Shown: positions 6,627-12,819, counted from the stretch's first letter. The stretch: DNA of 15,076 nt from Planctomycetota bacterium (GCA_016206515.1 JACQRN010000298.1:1-15076); one strand, 5' to 3'. Notes: generated by a model from the letters alone, not told the origin. Made by a program: numbers and translations.

Positions 6627-7751
6627 ATGGCGGAGCGTAAGAAGGCCGGCGGCCCGAGCCGCATTACCGGCAAGGAGATCGTCAAGCGGATGGAGGACTC
6701 CGCCGGGGGGGTGTACGGGAAGATCATGAAGCACAAGCACCCCGAGATCACCTTCCCGGTCCGGGCGCTGTCGAACGTGACGTACGACCCGAAGGTCGGG
6801 TACTTCGAGATCCGCGGGGAGACGGTCTCGCGCACGCTCCACTACAACACGGTCAAGACGTTCGCCCAGACGATGCGGATGATGGGGATGTCGAAGGAAC
6901 TGATCCGCACCGACGACTTCGCCACGAAGCGGGACGCCTACTACATGTCGAAGAACTGGGAGGAGGCGCGCTTCGACGAGCAGGTCGAGTCCGACACGGT
7001 GATGGACGACCTGGAAGCCCACTTCATGGTCAACCGCGAGCAGCTCGGGTTTGTCCCGGACGAGCACGGCGGTCAGGTGGCGGGGGAACTGGTCGTCATC
7101 GACCGCGACCGGGAGACCGGCCGGCGACTGGAGATCGACTGCACCCGGTTCGGCTCGGGCGCCTACGCGGTGCCGCCGACGGTCGAGCACCTGGAGTTCA
7201 AGACCTCCGCGAAGTTCGTCCTGGCGATCGAGACGGGGGGGATCTTCCAGCGCCTCGCGGCGCACAATTTCTGGCGGAAGGCGAAGTGCATCCTCGTGAG
7301 CATGGGGGGCGTACCGACCCGCGCCTGCCGCCGGTTCATCCGGCGCCTGTCGGAGTCGAACAGGATGCCGGTCTACGCCTTCGTCGACTGCGACCCGTAC
7401 GGGATCTCGAACATCTACCGCACGCTGAAGGTCGGCTCCGGGAACGCCGCGCACATCAACCAGTACTTCTGCGTCCCGCACGCGACGTATCTCGGCGTGA
7501 CCCCGCAGGACATCAAGGACTACTCGCTTCCGACGCATCCCCTCAAGGAGGTCGACATCAAGCGCGCCGACGACGCCCTCAAGAACGACCCGTTCTTCCA
7601 GCACTACAAGCCGTGGCAGGACGCGATGAAGATGCTCCTCGCCATGGGGGTCCGCGCCGAGCAGCAGGCGTTCTCGAAGCATACGCTCTCATACGTCATG
7701 GACGAGTACCTGCCGAGGAAGTTGAAGCATACGGAGAAGTTCCTGCCGTAG
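6627..7751 (+). CDS. top6A: DNA topoisomerase VI subunit A (DNA-cleaving, Spo11-like)
   Basis: The cleavage subunit of Topo VI, homologous to eukaryotic Spo11. It is 374 residues, the usual family size. The winged-helix (CAP-like) domain ends in ATKRDAYYMSKNW; the catalytic tyrosine that attacks DNA is one of Tyr105/Tyr106, most likely Tyr106 by family comparison. The Toprim domain follows, with the metal-binding Glu202 in AIETGGIFQRL and the DxD pair Asp254/Asp256 in FVDCDPYGI. The TRACRRFIRRL stretch and the C-terminal EQQAFSKHTLSYVMDEYLP are also typical. The start at 6627 has AGGAG seven bases upstream. It is the second gene of the top6B-top6A operon and is followed by a long hairpin at 7761. 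All catalytic residues are present, so the pair is expected to be active. Confidence 0.96.
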   Translation: MAERKKAGGPSRITGKEIVKRMEDSAGGVYGKIMKHKHPEITFPVRALSNVTYDPKVGYFEIRGETVSRTLHYNTVKTFAQTMRMMGMSKELIRTDDFATKRDAYYMSKNWEEARFDEQVESDTVMDDLEAHFMVNREQLGFVPDEHGGQVAGELVVIDRDRETGRRLEIDCTRFGSGAYAVPPTVEHLEFKTSAKFVLAIETGGIFQRLAAHNFWRKAKCILVSMGGVPTRACRRFIRRLSESNRMPVYAFVDCDPYGISNIYRTLKVGSGNAAHINQYFCVPHATYLGVTPQDIKDYSLPTHPLKEVDIKRADDALKNDPFFQHYKPWQDAMKMLLAMGVRAEQQAFSKHTLSYVMDEYLPRKLKHTEKFLP

Positions 7752-7760
7752 CGGGCCAAG

Positions 7761-7813
7761 AGGGATCCCCTCGCGTGGGCACACCGAACCTCAGCCCCCG
7801 CGAGGGGGTCCCT
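7761..7813 (+). terminator. Long hairpin after top6A, probable transcription end
   Basis: Arms AGGGATCCCCTCGCG (7761-7775) and CGCGAGGGGGTCCCT (7799-7813) pair over 15 bases with a single mismatch, around a 23-base loop. It begins ten bases after the top6A stop. No T-tract follows the stem, so it is not a classical intrinsic terminator. It could end transcription with help, protect the mRNA 3' end, or be a mobile repeat. Confidence 0.5.
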
Positions 7814-7832
7814 CCCGGCCCGGTCGTCTCTC

Positions 7833-7860
7833 TTGACATATGCAGCACCCCCTGTTCCAT
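7833..7860 (+). promoter_or_regulatory. Putative sigma70-type promoter for the DUF4287/DUF5655 gene
   Basis: A perfect -35 hexamer TTGACA (7833-7838) is followed, 16 bases later, by a weak -10 TTCCAT (7855-7860). The predicted start would give a short leader containing GGGAGG just before ATG 7881. The segment is noticeably less GC-rich than the flanking genes. Confidence 0.35.
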
Positions 7861-7880
7861 GCGGTGAAGGGAGGTGGGGT

Positions 7881-8450
7881 ATGCCGAAGTCGCCGAGGGA
7901 GATGTTCGAAGCGGTCATGCGGAACCTGGAGGCCCGGACCGGCAAGCCGGTCGAGGCGTGGGTTCGATTGCTGAAGCGCTCGGGTCTGAAGGAGAGGAAG
8001 GAACGCGTGGCGTGGCTGAAGGAACGGCACGGCCTGGGGTTCGTCCAGGCGCAGGTGGTCGCGGACGTGGCGGACGGGAAGGGGAGTGGCTACGAGGACG
8101 GGGAGGCCCTGATGGATCGGATGTTCCGGGGTCCGAAGGCCGCCTTGCGGCCGGTGTACGAGTCGCTCGAGAAGGCGGCGCGGCGTCTCGGTGCCGATGT
8201 GACCGTCTATCCGTGCAAGACCTACGTCGTTTTCCGGCGCCGGGTCAAGTTCGCAACGGTGAAGCCCGCCACGGCGTCACGCGTGGATCTCGGGCTCACG
8301 CTTGGGAAACGACCGGCGCTCGGGCGCCTGGGCAAGGTCCGCGCGCTGCGCGGCGACGAGCAGATCACGCATGTTGTCCCCTTGTCGACCGTCGCCGAGG
8401 TGGATCGCGAGGTCCTGGGGTGGTTGCGCGAGGCGTATGAAACGGTCTGA
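7881..8450 (+). CDS. DUF4287 / DUF5655 domain protein
   Basis: A 189-residue protein with two domains recognised by pattern. Residues about 4-60 match DUF4287 (SPREMFEAVMRNLEARTGKPVEAW, then KERKERVAWLKERHGLG). Residues about 80-188 match DUF5655 (MFRGPKAALRPVYESLEKAARRLG, DVTVYPCKTYVVFRR, and a C-terminal segment ending DREVLGWLREAYE). Neither domain has a firmly established function; such proteins are small, cytoplasmic and common in accessory regions. The start at ATG 7881 is chosen for its GGGAGG six to nine bases upstream; a frame-open TTG at 7833 lies in the -35 box and is rejected. It has its own probable promoter and is convergent with the nucleotidyltransferase gene, 39 bases away. 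Confidence 0.85.
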   Translation: MPKSPREMFEAVMRNLEARTGKPVEAWVRLLKRSGLKERKERVAWLKERHGLGFVQAQVVADVADGKGSGYEDGEALMDRMFRGPKAALRPVYESLEKAARRLGADVTVYPCKTYVVFRRRVKFATVKPATASRVDLGLTLGKRPALGRLGKVRALRGDEQITHVVPLSTVAEVDREVLGWLREAYETV

Positions 8451-8489
8451 TCGGGGTGGGGCGGCCGGTGCGGTCATGGACGGAGCGGG

Positions 8490-8969
8490 TCAGCGCCCTG
8501 CCGGGCGAGTCCGCAGCCAGTCGCGGAACGCGCGCAGGCGAGGAAGCGATTCGCGGTCCTTGACGCGGTCGGCGGCCTCCTTGCTCCGGATGATGTCGTC
8601 GATGTGGCAGACCGCCATTCCCTCGACGGTCACGGCGCGCGATGCCGCGTCCTCGAACGTCTCGATCCCGTCCGGGGCGAAGACGAGATCGATGTCGAAC
8701 GGCCCCGTGCGGATCTGCACGAAATCCTTGCCGCGGCGGATCTCCTCCTGCTGGCCGGTGTCGAGCGGGTAGCCGAGGTCCCGGAGGGCCGCCACGAGGG
8801 CGGCCCCGTTCTCGGGCGATTTCTTCACGAAGACGTCTGCATCTTGCGTGGTGTCGGGGAAGCCGAGCAGGATCGCGCCTGACTTCCCGAGGAACAGATA
8901 GTGCACCTTGTGGCGGGCGAAGACGCGCGCGATCTGGCGCGCCTGCGGGTAGTCAAACCGTCCGGCCAT
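8490..8969 (-). CDS. Nucleotidyltransferase-fold protein (MNT/AbiEii-like)
   Basis: A 159-residue protein with the signature of small nucleotidyltransferase-fold proteins. GKSGAILLG (about 28-36) corresponds to the phosphate-binding GG/GS element, DAD (43-45) is the metal-binding pair, and Asp92/Asp94 in FDIDLVF supply the third acidic residue. The C-terminal HIDDIIRSKEAADRVKDRESLPRL matches the D-hI-xxK-xxxxRxKD-xxxL pattern seen in this class. Relatives include antitoxin- or defence-linked enzymes that transfer nucleotides to proteins or tRNAs, but the substrate here is unknown. Its ATG lies inside the 3' end of the upstream small gene (17-base overlap) and has no Shine-Dalgarno, so translation should depend on coupling. 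A function as one half of a two-gene regulatory or toxin-antitoxin-like unit is my inference. Confidence 0.82.
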   Translation of the reverse strand: MAGRFDYPQARQIARVFARHKVHYLFLGKSGAILLGFPDTTQDADVFVKKSPENGAALVAALRDLGYPLDTGQQEEIRRGKDFVQIRTGPFDIDLVFAPDGIETFEDAASRAVTVEGMAVCHIDDIIRSKEAADRVKDRESLPRLRAFRDWLRTRPAGR

Positions 8970-9174
8970 ACCCGAGCCAGGAGGGGAGGTTCTCCTGGCA
9001 CCAGAGGCGGTACGCCTCCATCGTGTCGAAGGCGCGGAACGGCGCGTCGTCCAGGACCGGCTTGTGCGTCTTCAGGAAGGCGTACTTCATGCGTTGTTCG
9101 AGGGGACGCCGCGCGGCCGCCTCGAAGTCGAGGATCCAATCCAAGCACTCGGAGCGCTCGTCCACGCAGGGCAT
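8953..9174 (-). CDS. Small conserved-looking protein partnered with the nucleotidyltransferase
   Basis: A 73-residue protein with an acidic N-terminus (CVDERSECLDWILDFEAAAR), a central MKYAFLKTHKPVLDDAPFR and a C-terminal MEAYRLWCQENLPSWLGYG. The composition is normal for a real protein (Trp, Tyr, Cys, His and Asp mixed), unlike Arg/Pro-rich shadow frames. It has no HEPN RxxxxH motif, no recognised DNA-binding motif and no membrane segment. It precedes and overlaps the nucleotidyltransferase gene by 17 bases, so the two are made together. ATG 9174 has at best a weak GGGG upstream. An in-frame GTG at 9165 lies exactly seven bases after TAGAAT and may be the true leaderless start, giving 70 residues. 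I do not recognise the family with confidence. Confidence 0.7.
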   Translation of the reverse strand: MPCVDERSECLDWILDFEAAARRPLEQRMKYAFLKTHKPVLDDAPFRAFDTMEAYRLWCQENLPSWLGYGRTV

Positions 9175-9178
9175 TCTA
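9173..9178 (-). promoter_or_regulatory. Putative -10 box of the small-protein/nucleotidyltransferase operon
   Basis: On the minus strand TAGAAT (5 of 6 matches to TATAAT) overlaps ATG 9174 and stands seven bases before an in-frame GTG at 9165. If used, the mRNA would begin at the GTG and the first three codons of the longer form would not be translated. Confidence 0.35.
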
Positions 9179-9205
9179 CCCCGCGTGCGGGGGGCCGGAG
9201 GCTCT

Positions 9206-9231
9206 GGTCCCGGGGGACCGGGGCCCGGTCC
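9206..9231. repeat. Overlapping GC-rich hairpins in the divergent region
   Basis: GGACCGG (9215-9221) and CCGGTCC (9225-9231) form a 7-bp stem with a 3-base loop. GGTCC (9206-9210) can instead pair with GGACC (9215-9219). The two folds exclude each other. They lie immediately upstream of the glycosyltransferase -10 box and could be an operator for either divergent gene. Confidence 0.4.
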
Positions 9232-9232
9232 G

Positions 9233-9241
9233 TGACATAAT
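9233..9241 (+). promoter_or_regulatory. Extended -10 promoter of the glycosyltransferase, leaderless arrangement
   Basis: TGA-CATAAT (9233-9241) matches the extended -10 pattern TGnTATAAT with one change. It is followed by six bases and then GTG 9248. There is no Shine-Dalgarno before the start. Confidence 0.45.
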
Positions 9242-9247
9242 CGTCCC

Positions 9248-10024
9248 GTGATCTCCTTCGTCGTCCCCGCCTTCAACGAGGCGGCGTTCATCGGGCGCAC
9301 GGTGAGGCAACTGCGGTTCGCCGGAGAGCGGTCGGGTCGGCCGTTCGAGATCGTCGTGGCGGACGACGGGTCGACCGACGCGACCGCGGCGATCGCCGCA
9401 CGGGAGGGGGCGAGGGTCGTCCCGGTCCGCAAGCGGCAGATCGCGGCGGTCCGCAACGCCGGTGCGCGCGGGGCGCGCGGGGATGTTCTGGTCTTCGTGG
9501 ATGCCGACACGCTCGTTCCCGCGAGCGTCCTTCGCGCGGCGCTCGCCCACCTGGAGTCCGGCGGGGCAGGGGGCGGTGCGAGGGTCCGGTTCGACCGGGA
9601 TGCGCCGCGTACCTTGCGAGCGGCCGCAGGCGCGTTCCTCTGGCTCTGGAACCGCTGCGGGTGCGCGGCGGGGTGTTTCCTGTACGCCACGCGCAAGGCG
9701 TTTGAAGCGGCCGGCGGCTGGGACGAACGCTACTTCGCAACGGAGGAACTGTTCCTGTCCATGGCACTGCGCCGACAGGGGCCGTTTCGCGTCGTCCGCC
9801 CGCACGTTCTGACCTCTGCGCGGAAGCTGACGCGCGACCGCCTGCGCTCGCATCTGGCGCTTCTGAGCCGTTTCGCGACCGGCGGTGGATTCGCCGTGGC
9901 GCGTTGCCGCGACGGTCTCGACCTGTGGTATCGCGAGCGGATCACGGGGTGCCGAGTCGGCGGGCGGCTTCCGCGTACACCTCCGCGTCGCGGCGGATAC
10001 CGACGCAGAGGACCTGGACGATGA
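9248..10024 (+). CDS. Family 2 glycosyltransferase with an abnormal C-terminal tail
   Basis: A GT-A fold sugar transferase of 258 residues as the frame stands. MISFVVPAFNEAAFIGRTV is the family N-terminus, VVADDGSTDATAAIA (about 37-50) binds the nucleotide, and VFVDADT (about 83-88) supplies the metal-binding Asp residues. GGWDERYFATEELFLSMAL carries the acidic acceptor-site element, and VLTSARKL precedes the end of the domain. It has no membrane segment, so it is likely cytosolic; donor and acceptor are unknown. Relatives usually end shortly after a pattern like LDLWYxxRR. Here LDLWYRER ends at base 9940, and the next 27 residues (from 9941) are Arg/Gly/Pro-rich and antisense to the toxin gene. 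The original stop therefore appears to have been lost. The GTG start is supported by the extended -10 six bases upstream. Confidence 0.85.
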   Translation: MISFVVPAFNEAAFIGRTVRQLRFAGERSGRPFEIVVADDGSTDATAAIAAREGARVVPVRKRQIAAVRNAGARGARGDVLVFVDADTLVPASVLRAALAHLESGGAGGGARVRFDRDAPRTLRAAAGAFLWLWNRCGCAAGCFLYATRKAFEAAGGWDERYFATEELFLSMALRRQGPFRVVRPHVLTSARKLTRDRLRSHLALLSRFATGGGFAVARCRDGLDLWYRERITGCRVGGRLPRTPPRRGGYRRRGPGR

Positions 10025-10238
10025 CGCGGGAGCGTTCGACCCGGTAGATGACCCGGTAGTCCCCGACGCGCAGGCGTCGGAAGGCCGACAGGGGCGGACG
10101 CAACGGCTTGCCGTACGACTCCGGGGCGAGCCCCAGGCGGCGCTCGATGGCGCGGACGATCTTCTCCTGTTCCGCGCGCGGGATGCGTGGAAGGTCCTTC
10201 TCGAGGACCTTCGGATGGAAGACGACCGTCCAGGTCAT
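9942..10238 (-). CDS. RelE/ParE-family toxin
   Basis: A 98-residue protein with the RelE/ParE fold pattern. MTWTVVFHPKVLEKDLPRIP is followed by two helices (AEQEKIVRAIERRLGLAPE), then KPLRPPLSAFRRLRVGDYRVIYRVE and VIVQVLCVGIRRDAEVY. The RLRVGDYRVIY segment and the terminal R-DAEVY are diagnostic. RelE-type members cleave mRNA on the ribosome, while ParE-type members poison gyrase; the sequence alone does not decide between them. ATG 10238 is four bases after the antitoxin stop, so it is the second gene of the operon. An upstream in-frame extension in the same frame is Ser/Gly-rich shadow of the antitoxin gene and is excluded. Its last 83 bases overlap the glycosyltransferase tail on the other strand. 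Confidence 0.9.
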   Translation of the reverse strand: MTWTVVFHPKVLEKDLPRIPRAEQEKIVRAIERRLGLAPESYGKPLRPPLSAFRRLRVGDYRVIYRVERSRVIVQVLCVGIRRDAEVYAEAARRLGTP

Positions 10239-10242
10239 CCCG

Positions 10243-10527
10243 TCAGCGCCGGATCCCGAGCCGCTTCTTGACGGTTTCCAGAGGGACGTATTCGACAGGG
10301 GCCTCGCGGGCGCGGTCGCGCGCCAGATGGCCCAGGGCGAGATCCTCGAACTCGTCAAGGAGGGTTTCCTGCCGCTCCCACTCCTCGATCGGGACCAGGA
10401 CGGCCACGGGCTTCCCCCGCTTTCCGATGAGGACGCGCTGCGTCCGGGCAAGACGGAGGATCTCGTCGGAACGCGCGCGCAGTTCCGTGATCCCGATCAG
10501 CGTGGATGGGCGGTCGACGGTCAACAT
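10243..10527 (-). CDS. Phd/YefM-family antitoxin
   Basis: A 94-residue antitoxin expected to bind and neutralise the toxin downstream and to repress its own operon. The N-terminal LIGITELRARSDEILRLAR and VLIGKRGKPVAVLVPIEEWE match the Phd/YefM DNA-binding fold. The C-terminal part (LLDEFEDLALGHLARDRA and onward to VPLETVKKRLG) is the expected toxin-binding tail. ATG 10527 is chosen because GGAGGTG lies about four to ten bases upstream; an earlier in-frame ATG at 10572 would add 15 poorly conserved residues and falls in the promoter. It is the first gene of the toxin-antitoxin operon. Confidence 0.88.
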   Translation of the reverse strand: MLTVDRPSTLIGITELRARSDEILRLARTQRVLIGKRGKPVAVLVPIEEWERQETLLDEFEDLALGHLARDRAREAPVEYVPLETVKKRLGIRR

Positions 10528-10566
10528 GGGCACCTCCACCGGAAGCGTGTCTCGGTGCCGCAATGG

Positions 10567-10606
10567 TGTCAATTAGAATGTCGTTTGAAATGGCATTTTA
10601 AATGGC
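10567..10606 (-). promoter_or_regulatory. AT-rich promoter/operator of the toxin-antitoxin operon
   Basis: On the minus strand TTAAAA (10601-10596) and TCTAAT (10577-10572) are spaced by 18 bases, and a perfect TTGACA (10572-10567) lies just downstream but lacks a good -10. AAATGGC occurs twice as a direct repeat (10588-10594 and 10600-10606, 12 bases apart), and AAATGGCATTT (10588-10598) is a near palindrome. These are reasonable sites for autorepression by the antitoxin. The block is strikingly AT-rich for this genome. Confidence 0.45.
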
Positions 10607-10610
10607 TTCT

Positions 10611-11717
10611 TTACCCCAGCGGATCCTTCATCTTCATCCCGAACGTCTCCGCCACCGGCCGGTTCGCGAGCACCCCGTCGACGAGGTTGACCCCCTCGGC
10701 GGTCGCGCGGTCGTCCTGCGCGGCGCGGCGCCACCCCTTCCCGGCGATCGACAGGATGTACGGGAGGGTCGCGTTGGTGAGCGCGTACGTCGAGGTCCGC
10801 GGCACCGCCCCGGGCATGTTCGCGACGCAGTAGTGGACGATCCCGTCGACCGTGAACGTCGGGTTCGAGTGCGTGGTGGGGCGGACCGTCTCGACGCACC
10901 CGCCCTGGTCCACCGCGACGTCGACGATCACCGCGCCCGGCTGCATCGACTTGAGCATGTCGCGCTCCACCAGCGTCGGCGCCTTCGCGCCGGGTGACAG
11001 GACCGCCCCGATCAGCAGATCCGCGTGCTGGATGTGGCGCCGGACGTTGGCGGGGTTCGACATGAGCGTCGTGACGTTGGCGGGCATCACGTCGGCGAGG
11101 TAGCGCAGGCGCGATAAGTTCACGTCCAGGAGGTAGACGGCGGCGCCGAGCCCTGCCGCGATCCGCGCCGCGTTGGAGCCGACGACCCCTCCGCCGAGGA
11201 TCACCACGTGCCCCGGTGCGACGCCGGGAACGCCGCCGAGGAGCACCCCGCGTCCGCCGTTGGAGCCCTCCAGGTAGTTGGCCCCCTTCTGGACCGCCAT
11301 GCGCCCGGCGATCTCGCTCATCGGCGTCAGGAGGGGGAGCTCCCCGCTGCCCAATCGGATCGTCTCATAGGCGATCCCGGTAACGCCGGAGGCGAGCAGC
11401 GCATCGGTCAGTTCCAGGGATGCCGCCAGGTGCAGGTAGGTGAAGAGGATCTGCCCGCGCCGCAGCATCCGGATCTCCTGCGGCTGCGGCTCCTTCACCT
11501 TCACGATCATCTCGGCGGAAACGAAGATCTCCGCGGCGCTCGCTACGATCTTCGCCCCGGAGCGCGCGTACTCCTCGTCCGGGAAACCGCTCCCGACGCC
11601 GGCTCCGCGCTCGACGAGGACCGTAGCGCCACGGCGGACGCACTCCTCCGCGCCAGAGGGGAGGAGCCCCACGCGCATCTCGTTGTCCTTGATCTCTTTC
11701 GGGACGCCGAGGATCAC
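10611..11717 (-). CDS. ald: Alanine dehydrogenase
   Basis: NAD-dependent L-alanine dehydrogenase, interconverting alanine with pyruvate plus ammonia. At 368 residues it is the normal family length. It begins with the canonical [17 protein letters not shown]. The key residues fall at the positions known from characterised enzymes: Arg15, Lys75 (KVKEP), His96 (TYLHLA) and Asp270 (DVAVDQGG). The Rossmann motif [10 protein letters not shown] lies at about 175-184, followed by Asp198 in LLDVN, which favours NAD over NADP. The GTG at 11717 is the only start that fits the family N-terminus; no good Shine-Dalgarno is present. It is divergent from the HU-family gene. Its 3' end abuts the AT-rich toxin-antitoxin promoter. 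It is cytoplasmic and active as an oligomer in relatives. Confidence 0.97.
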   Translation of the reverse strand: MILGVPKEIKDNEMRVGLLPSGAEECVRRGATVLVERGAGVGSGFPDEEYARSGAKIVASAAEIFVSAEMIVKVKEPQPQEIRMLRRGQILFTYLHLAASLELTDALLASGVTGIAYETIRLGSGELPLLTPMSEIAGRMAVQKGANYLEGSNGGRGVLLGGVPGVAPGHVVILGGGVVGSNAARIAAGLGAAVYLLDVNLSRLRYLADVMPANVTTLMSNPANVRRHIQHADLLIGAVLSPGAKAPTLVERDMLKSMQPGAVIVDVAVDQGGCVETVRPTTHSNPTFTVDGIVHYCVANMPGAVPRTSTYALTNATLPYILSIAGKGWRRAAQDDRATAEGVNLVDGVLANRPVAETFGMKMKDPLG

Positions 11718-11720
11718 AGG

Positions 11721-11760
11721 CCTAGGCGGTGAGTCTCCCCGGAAGGGAACCCTAGGTCAA
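11721..11760 (-). promoter_or_regulatory. Putative ald promoter flanked by two CCTAGG palindromes
   Basis: On the minus strand TTGACC (11760-11755) may act as -35 with a weak -10, GAGACT, 17 bases downstream. CCTAGG occurs at 11751-11756, overlapping the -35, and at 11721-11726, next to the start codon, exactly 30 bases apart. CTAG is usually rare in bacterial DNA, so a pair here may be an operator. Confidence 0.3.
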
Positions 11761-11786
11761 TGGTCGCTAATCGGAGCGGTGGCTGT

Positions 11787-11815
11787 TTGACAAGTGCTCA
11801 AGGCTATGCTCAAAT
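11787..11815 (+). promoter_or_regulatory. Sigma70-type promoter of the HU-family gene
   Basis: A perfect TTGACA (11787-11792) and TCAAAT (11810-11815, 4 of 6 matches) are separated by 17 bases. The direct repeat TGCTCAA (11795-11801 and 11807-11813) lies within the spacer and -10. The predicted leader of about 60 bases ends in a GGAGG ribosome-binding site. Confidence 0.5.
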
Positions 11816-11882
11816 GCAAGTGGTTGCCGTGCCGTGGGTTCTGGAACACTGCCTTCGAGGTTCGTAGGGCCTGGAGGGGGAG

Positions 11883-12203
11883 ATGAAGACAAAGAAGGAT
11901 ATCGTGAAGGAGATCTCCGAAGAGGTCAACCTCACTCAGGTCGACACAAAGCGAGTTGTTCAAATGACTTTCGATGCGATCATCGACACGATCGTAAACG
12001 AGGGGCGGATCGAACTGCGGAATTTCGGCGTGTTCGAGGTCAAGGAGCGCAAGCCACGCAAGGCGCGCAACCCCAGGACCGGTCAGGAGGTGTTCGTCGG
12101 GGCCAAGCGCGTCGTCACGTTCAAGCCCGGCAAGGTGATGCAGCACCGCGTCCGCGGCGCGAAGCTGCCGGGCCCCCCGCCCGGCGAACCCCCGACGCTG
12201 TAG
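11883..12203 (+). CDS. HU/IHF-family DNA-binding protein
   Basis: A small nucleoid protein that bends DNA as a dimer. It is 106 residues: the standard ~90-residue HU fold plus a C-terminal tail. The helical dimerisation part is [14 protein letters not shown] through [12 protein letters not shown]. The signature [13 protein letters not shown] (about 41-53) is followed by the DNA-clasping arm, whose RNPRTGQEV (about 62-70) inserts into the minor groove, and by the family-typical FKPGKVM. The extra end ([16 protein letters not shown]) is Pro/Gly-rich. GGAGG at 11873-11877 is five bases before the ATG. It has its own promoter and is divergent from ald. The first half of the gene is visibly less GC-rich than its neighbours. 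Whether it acts as HU (non-specific) or IHF (sequence-preferring) cannot be told here. Confidence 0.95.
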   Translation: MKTKKDIVKEISEEVNLTQVDTKRVVQMTFDAIIDTIVNEGRIELRNFGVFEVKERKPRKARNPRTGQEVFVGAKRVVTFKPGKVMQHRVRGAKLPGPPPGEPPTL

Positions 12204-12288
12204 CGCGCTTCTCTCTTCTCGCCTCGGGGAGCGGTCACCTTCTACACTCCGGCGTCCCGCTGAAGTACGCGGGCGATAGGGGGTCGCG

Positions 12289-12819
12289 ATGGGCGGAGGG
12301 AAGTCGGGCCTGTTCCTGGTCGTCGTCGATGCCGCGGTGATCGCGGGGCTGGTCGTCTGCGCCACGCTGGGGGCCGACTGGCCGTTCCTCCAGGCCGGGT
12401 TCATCGGCGTCAAGGTCGTGCCGGTGCCGTCGGCGCCCGGGACGGAGCCGGTCGAATCGGGCGCGAGGTCCGGCTTGGGCGACTCGTCGCCGACCCCCAG
12501 CGCCCCCCGCGTGCCGACGCCCGAGGAGATCGCGGCGCGGGAGGCGGCGGACGCCGAGCGCTCTTTGGCCGACGCGGACTGGCAGCGGGTCGAGCCGCTC
12601 TGGGAGACGTGGCGCTCGTTCATGGCGGAGGTGGAGCCGCAGGCGGGACGTCTCACGGATGCGACCCGCGAAAGGCTCCAAACACAGTTCCGCGAGTTGC
12701 GGGACGCGATGGAGCGGTTCGTCGCCGCGCATCCCCAGGATACGCGCGCGCGGGTGAACTGCCACAACATGCAGGAGCGGATGGGCGCGGACCGGTACCA
12801 CGCGATCCAGGGGAAGTAG
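12289..12819 (+). CDS. Membrane-anchored protein of unknown function
   Basis: A 176-residue protein. Residues about 7-28 (LFLVVVDAAVIAGLVVCATLG) form one N-terminal membrane helix, probably an uncleaved anchor because it lacks a clear signal-peptidase site. A Pro/Ser/Gly-rich linker follows (about 45-78), then a charged helical domain (about 78-150) with DWQRVEPLWETWRSFMAEVEP and a C-terminal NCHNMQERMGADRYHAIQGK. The likely topology is a short cytoplasmic N-terminus with a periplasmic or surface helical domain. ATG 12289 has AGGGGG five to ten bases upstream; a TACACT hexamer at 12243-12248 may be a -10 box. It is followed after 27 bases by the dehydrogenase gene, so cotranscription is likely. 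I do not recognise a family. Confidence 0.75.
   Translation: MGGGKSGLFLVVVDAAVIAGLVVCATLGADWPFLQAGFIGVKVVPVPSAPGTEPVESGARSGLGDSSPTPSAPRVPTPEEIAAREAADAERSLADADWQRVEPLWETWRSFMAEVEPQAGRLTDATRERLQTQFRELRDAMERFVAAHPQDTRARVNCHNMQERMGADRYHAIQGK

Noticed and set aside
5072..6640. A 522-codon plus-strand frame overlapping top6B
   Set aside because: It is an Arg/Gly/Pro-rich shadow; the Topo VI B frame has all the expected motifs.
6606..7682. A 358-codon frame antisense to top6A
   Set aside because: It mirrors the top6A coding region, with no independent start signal or domain.
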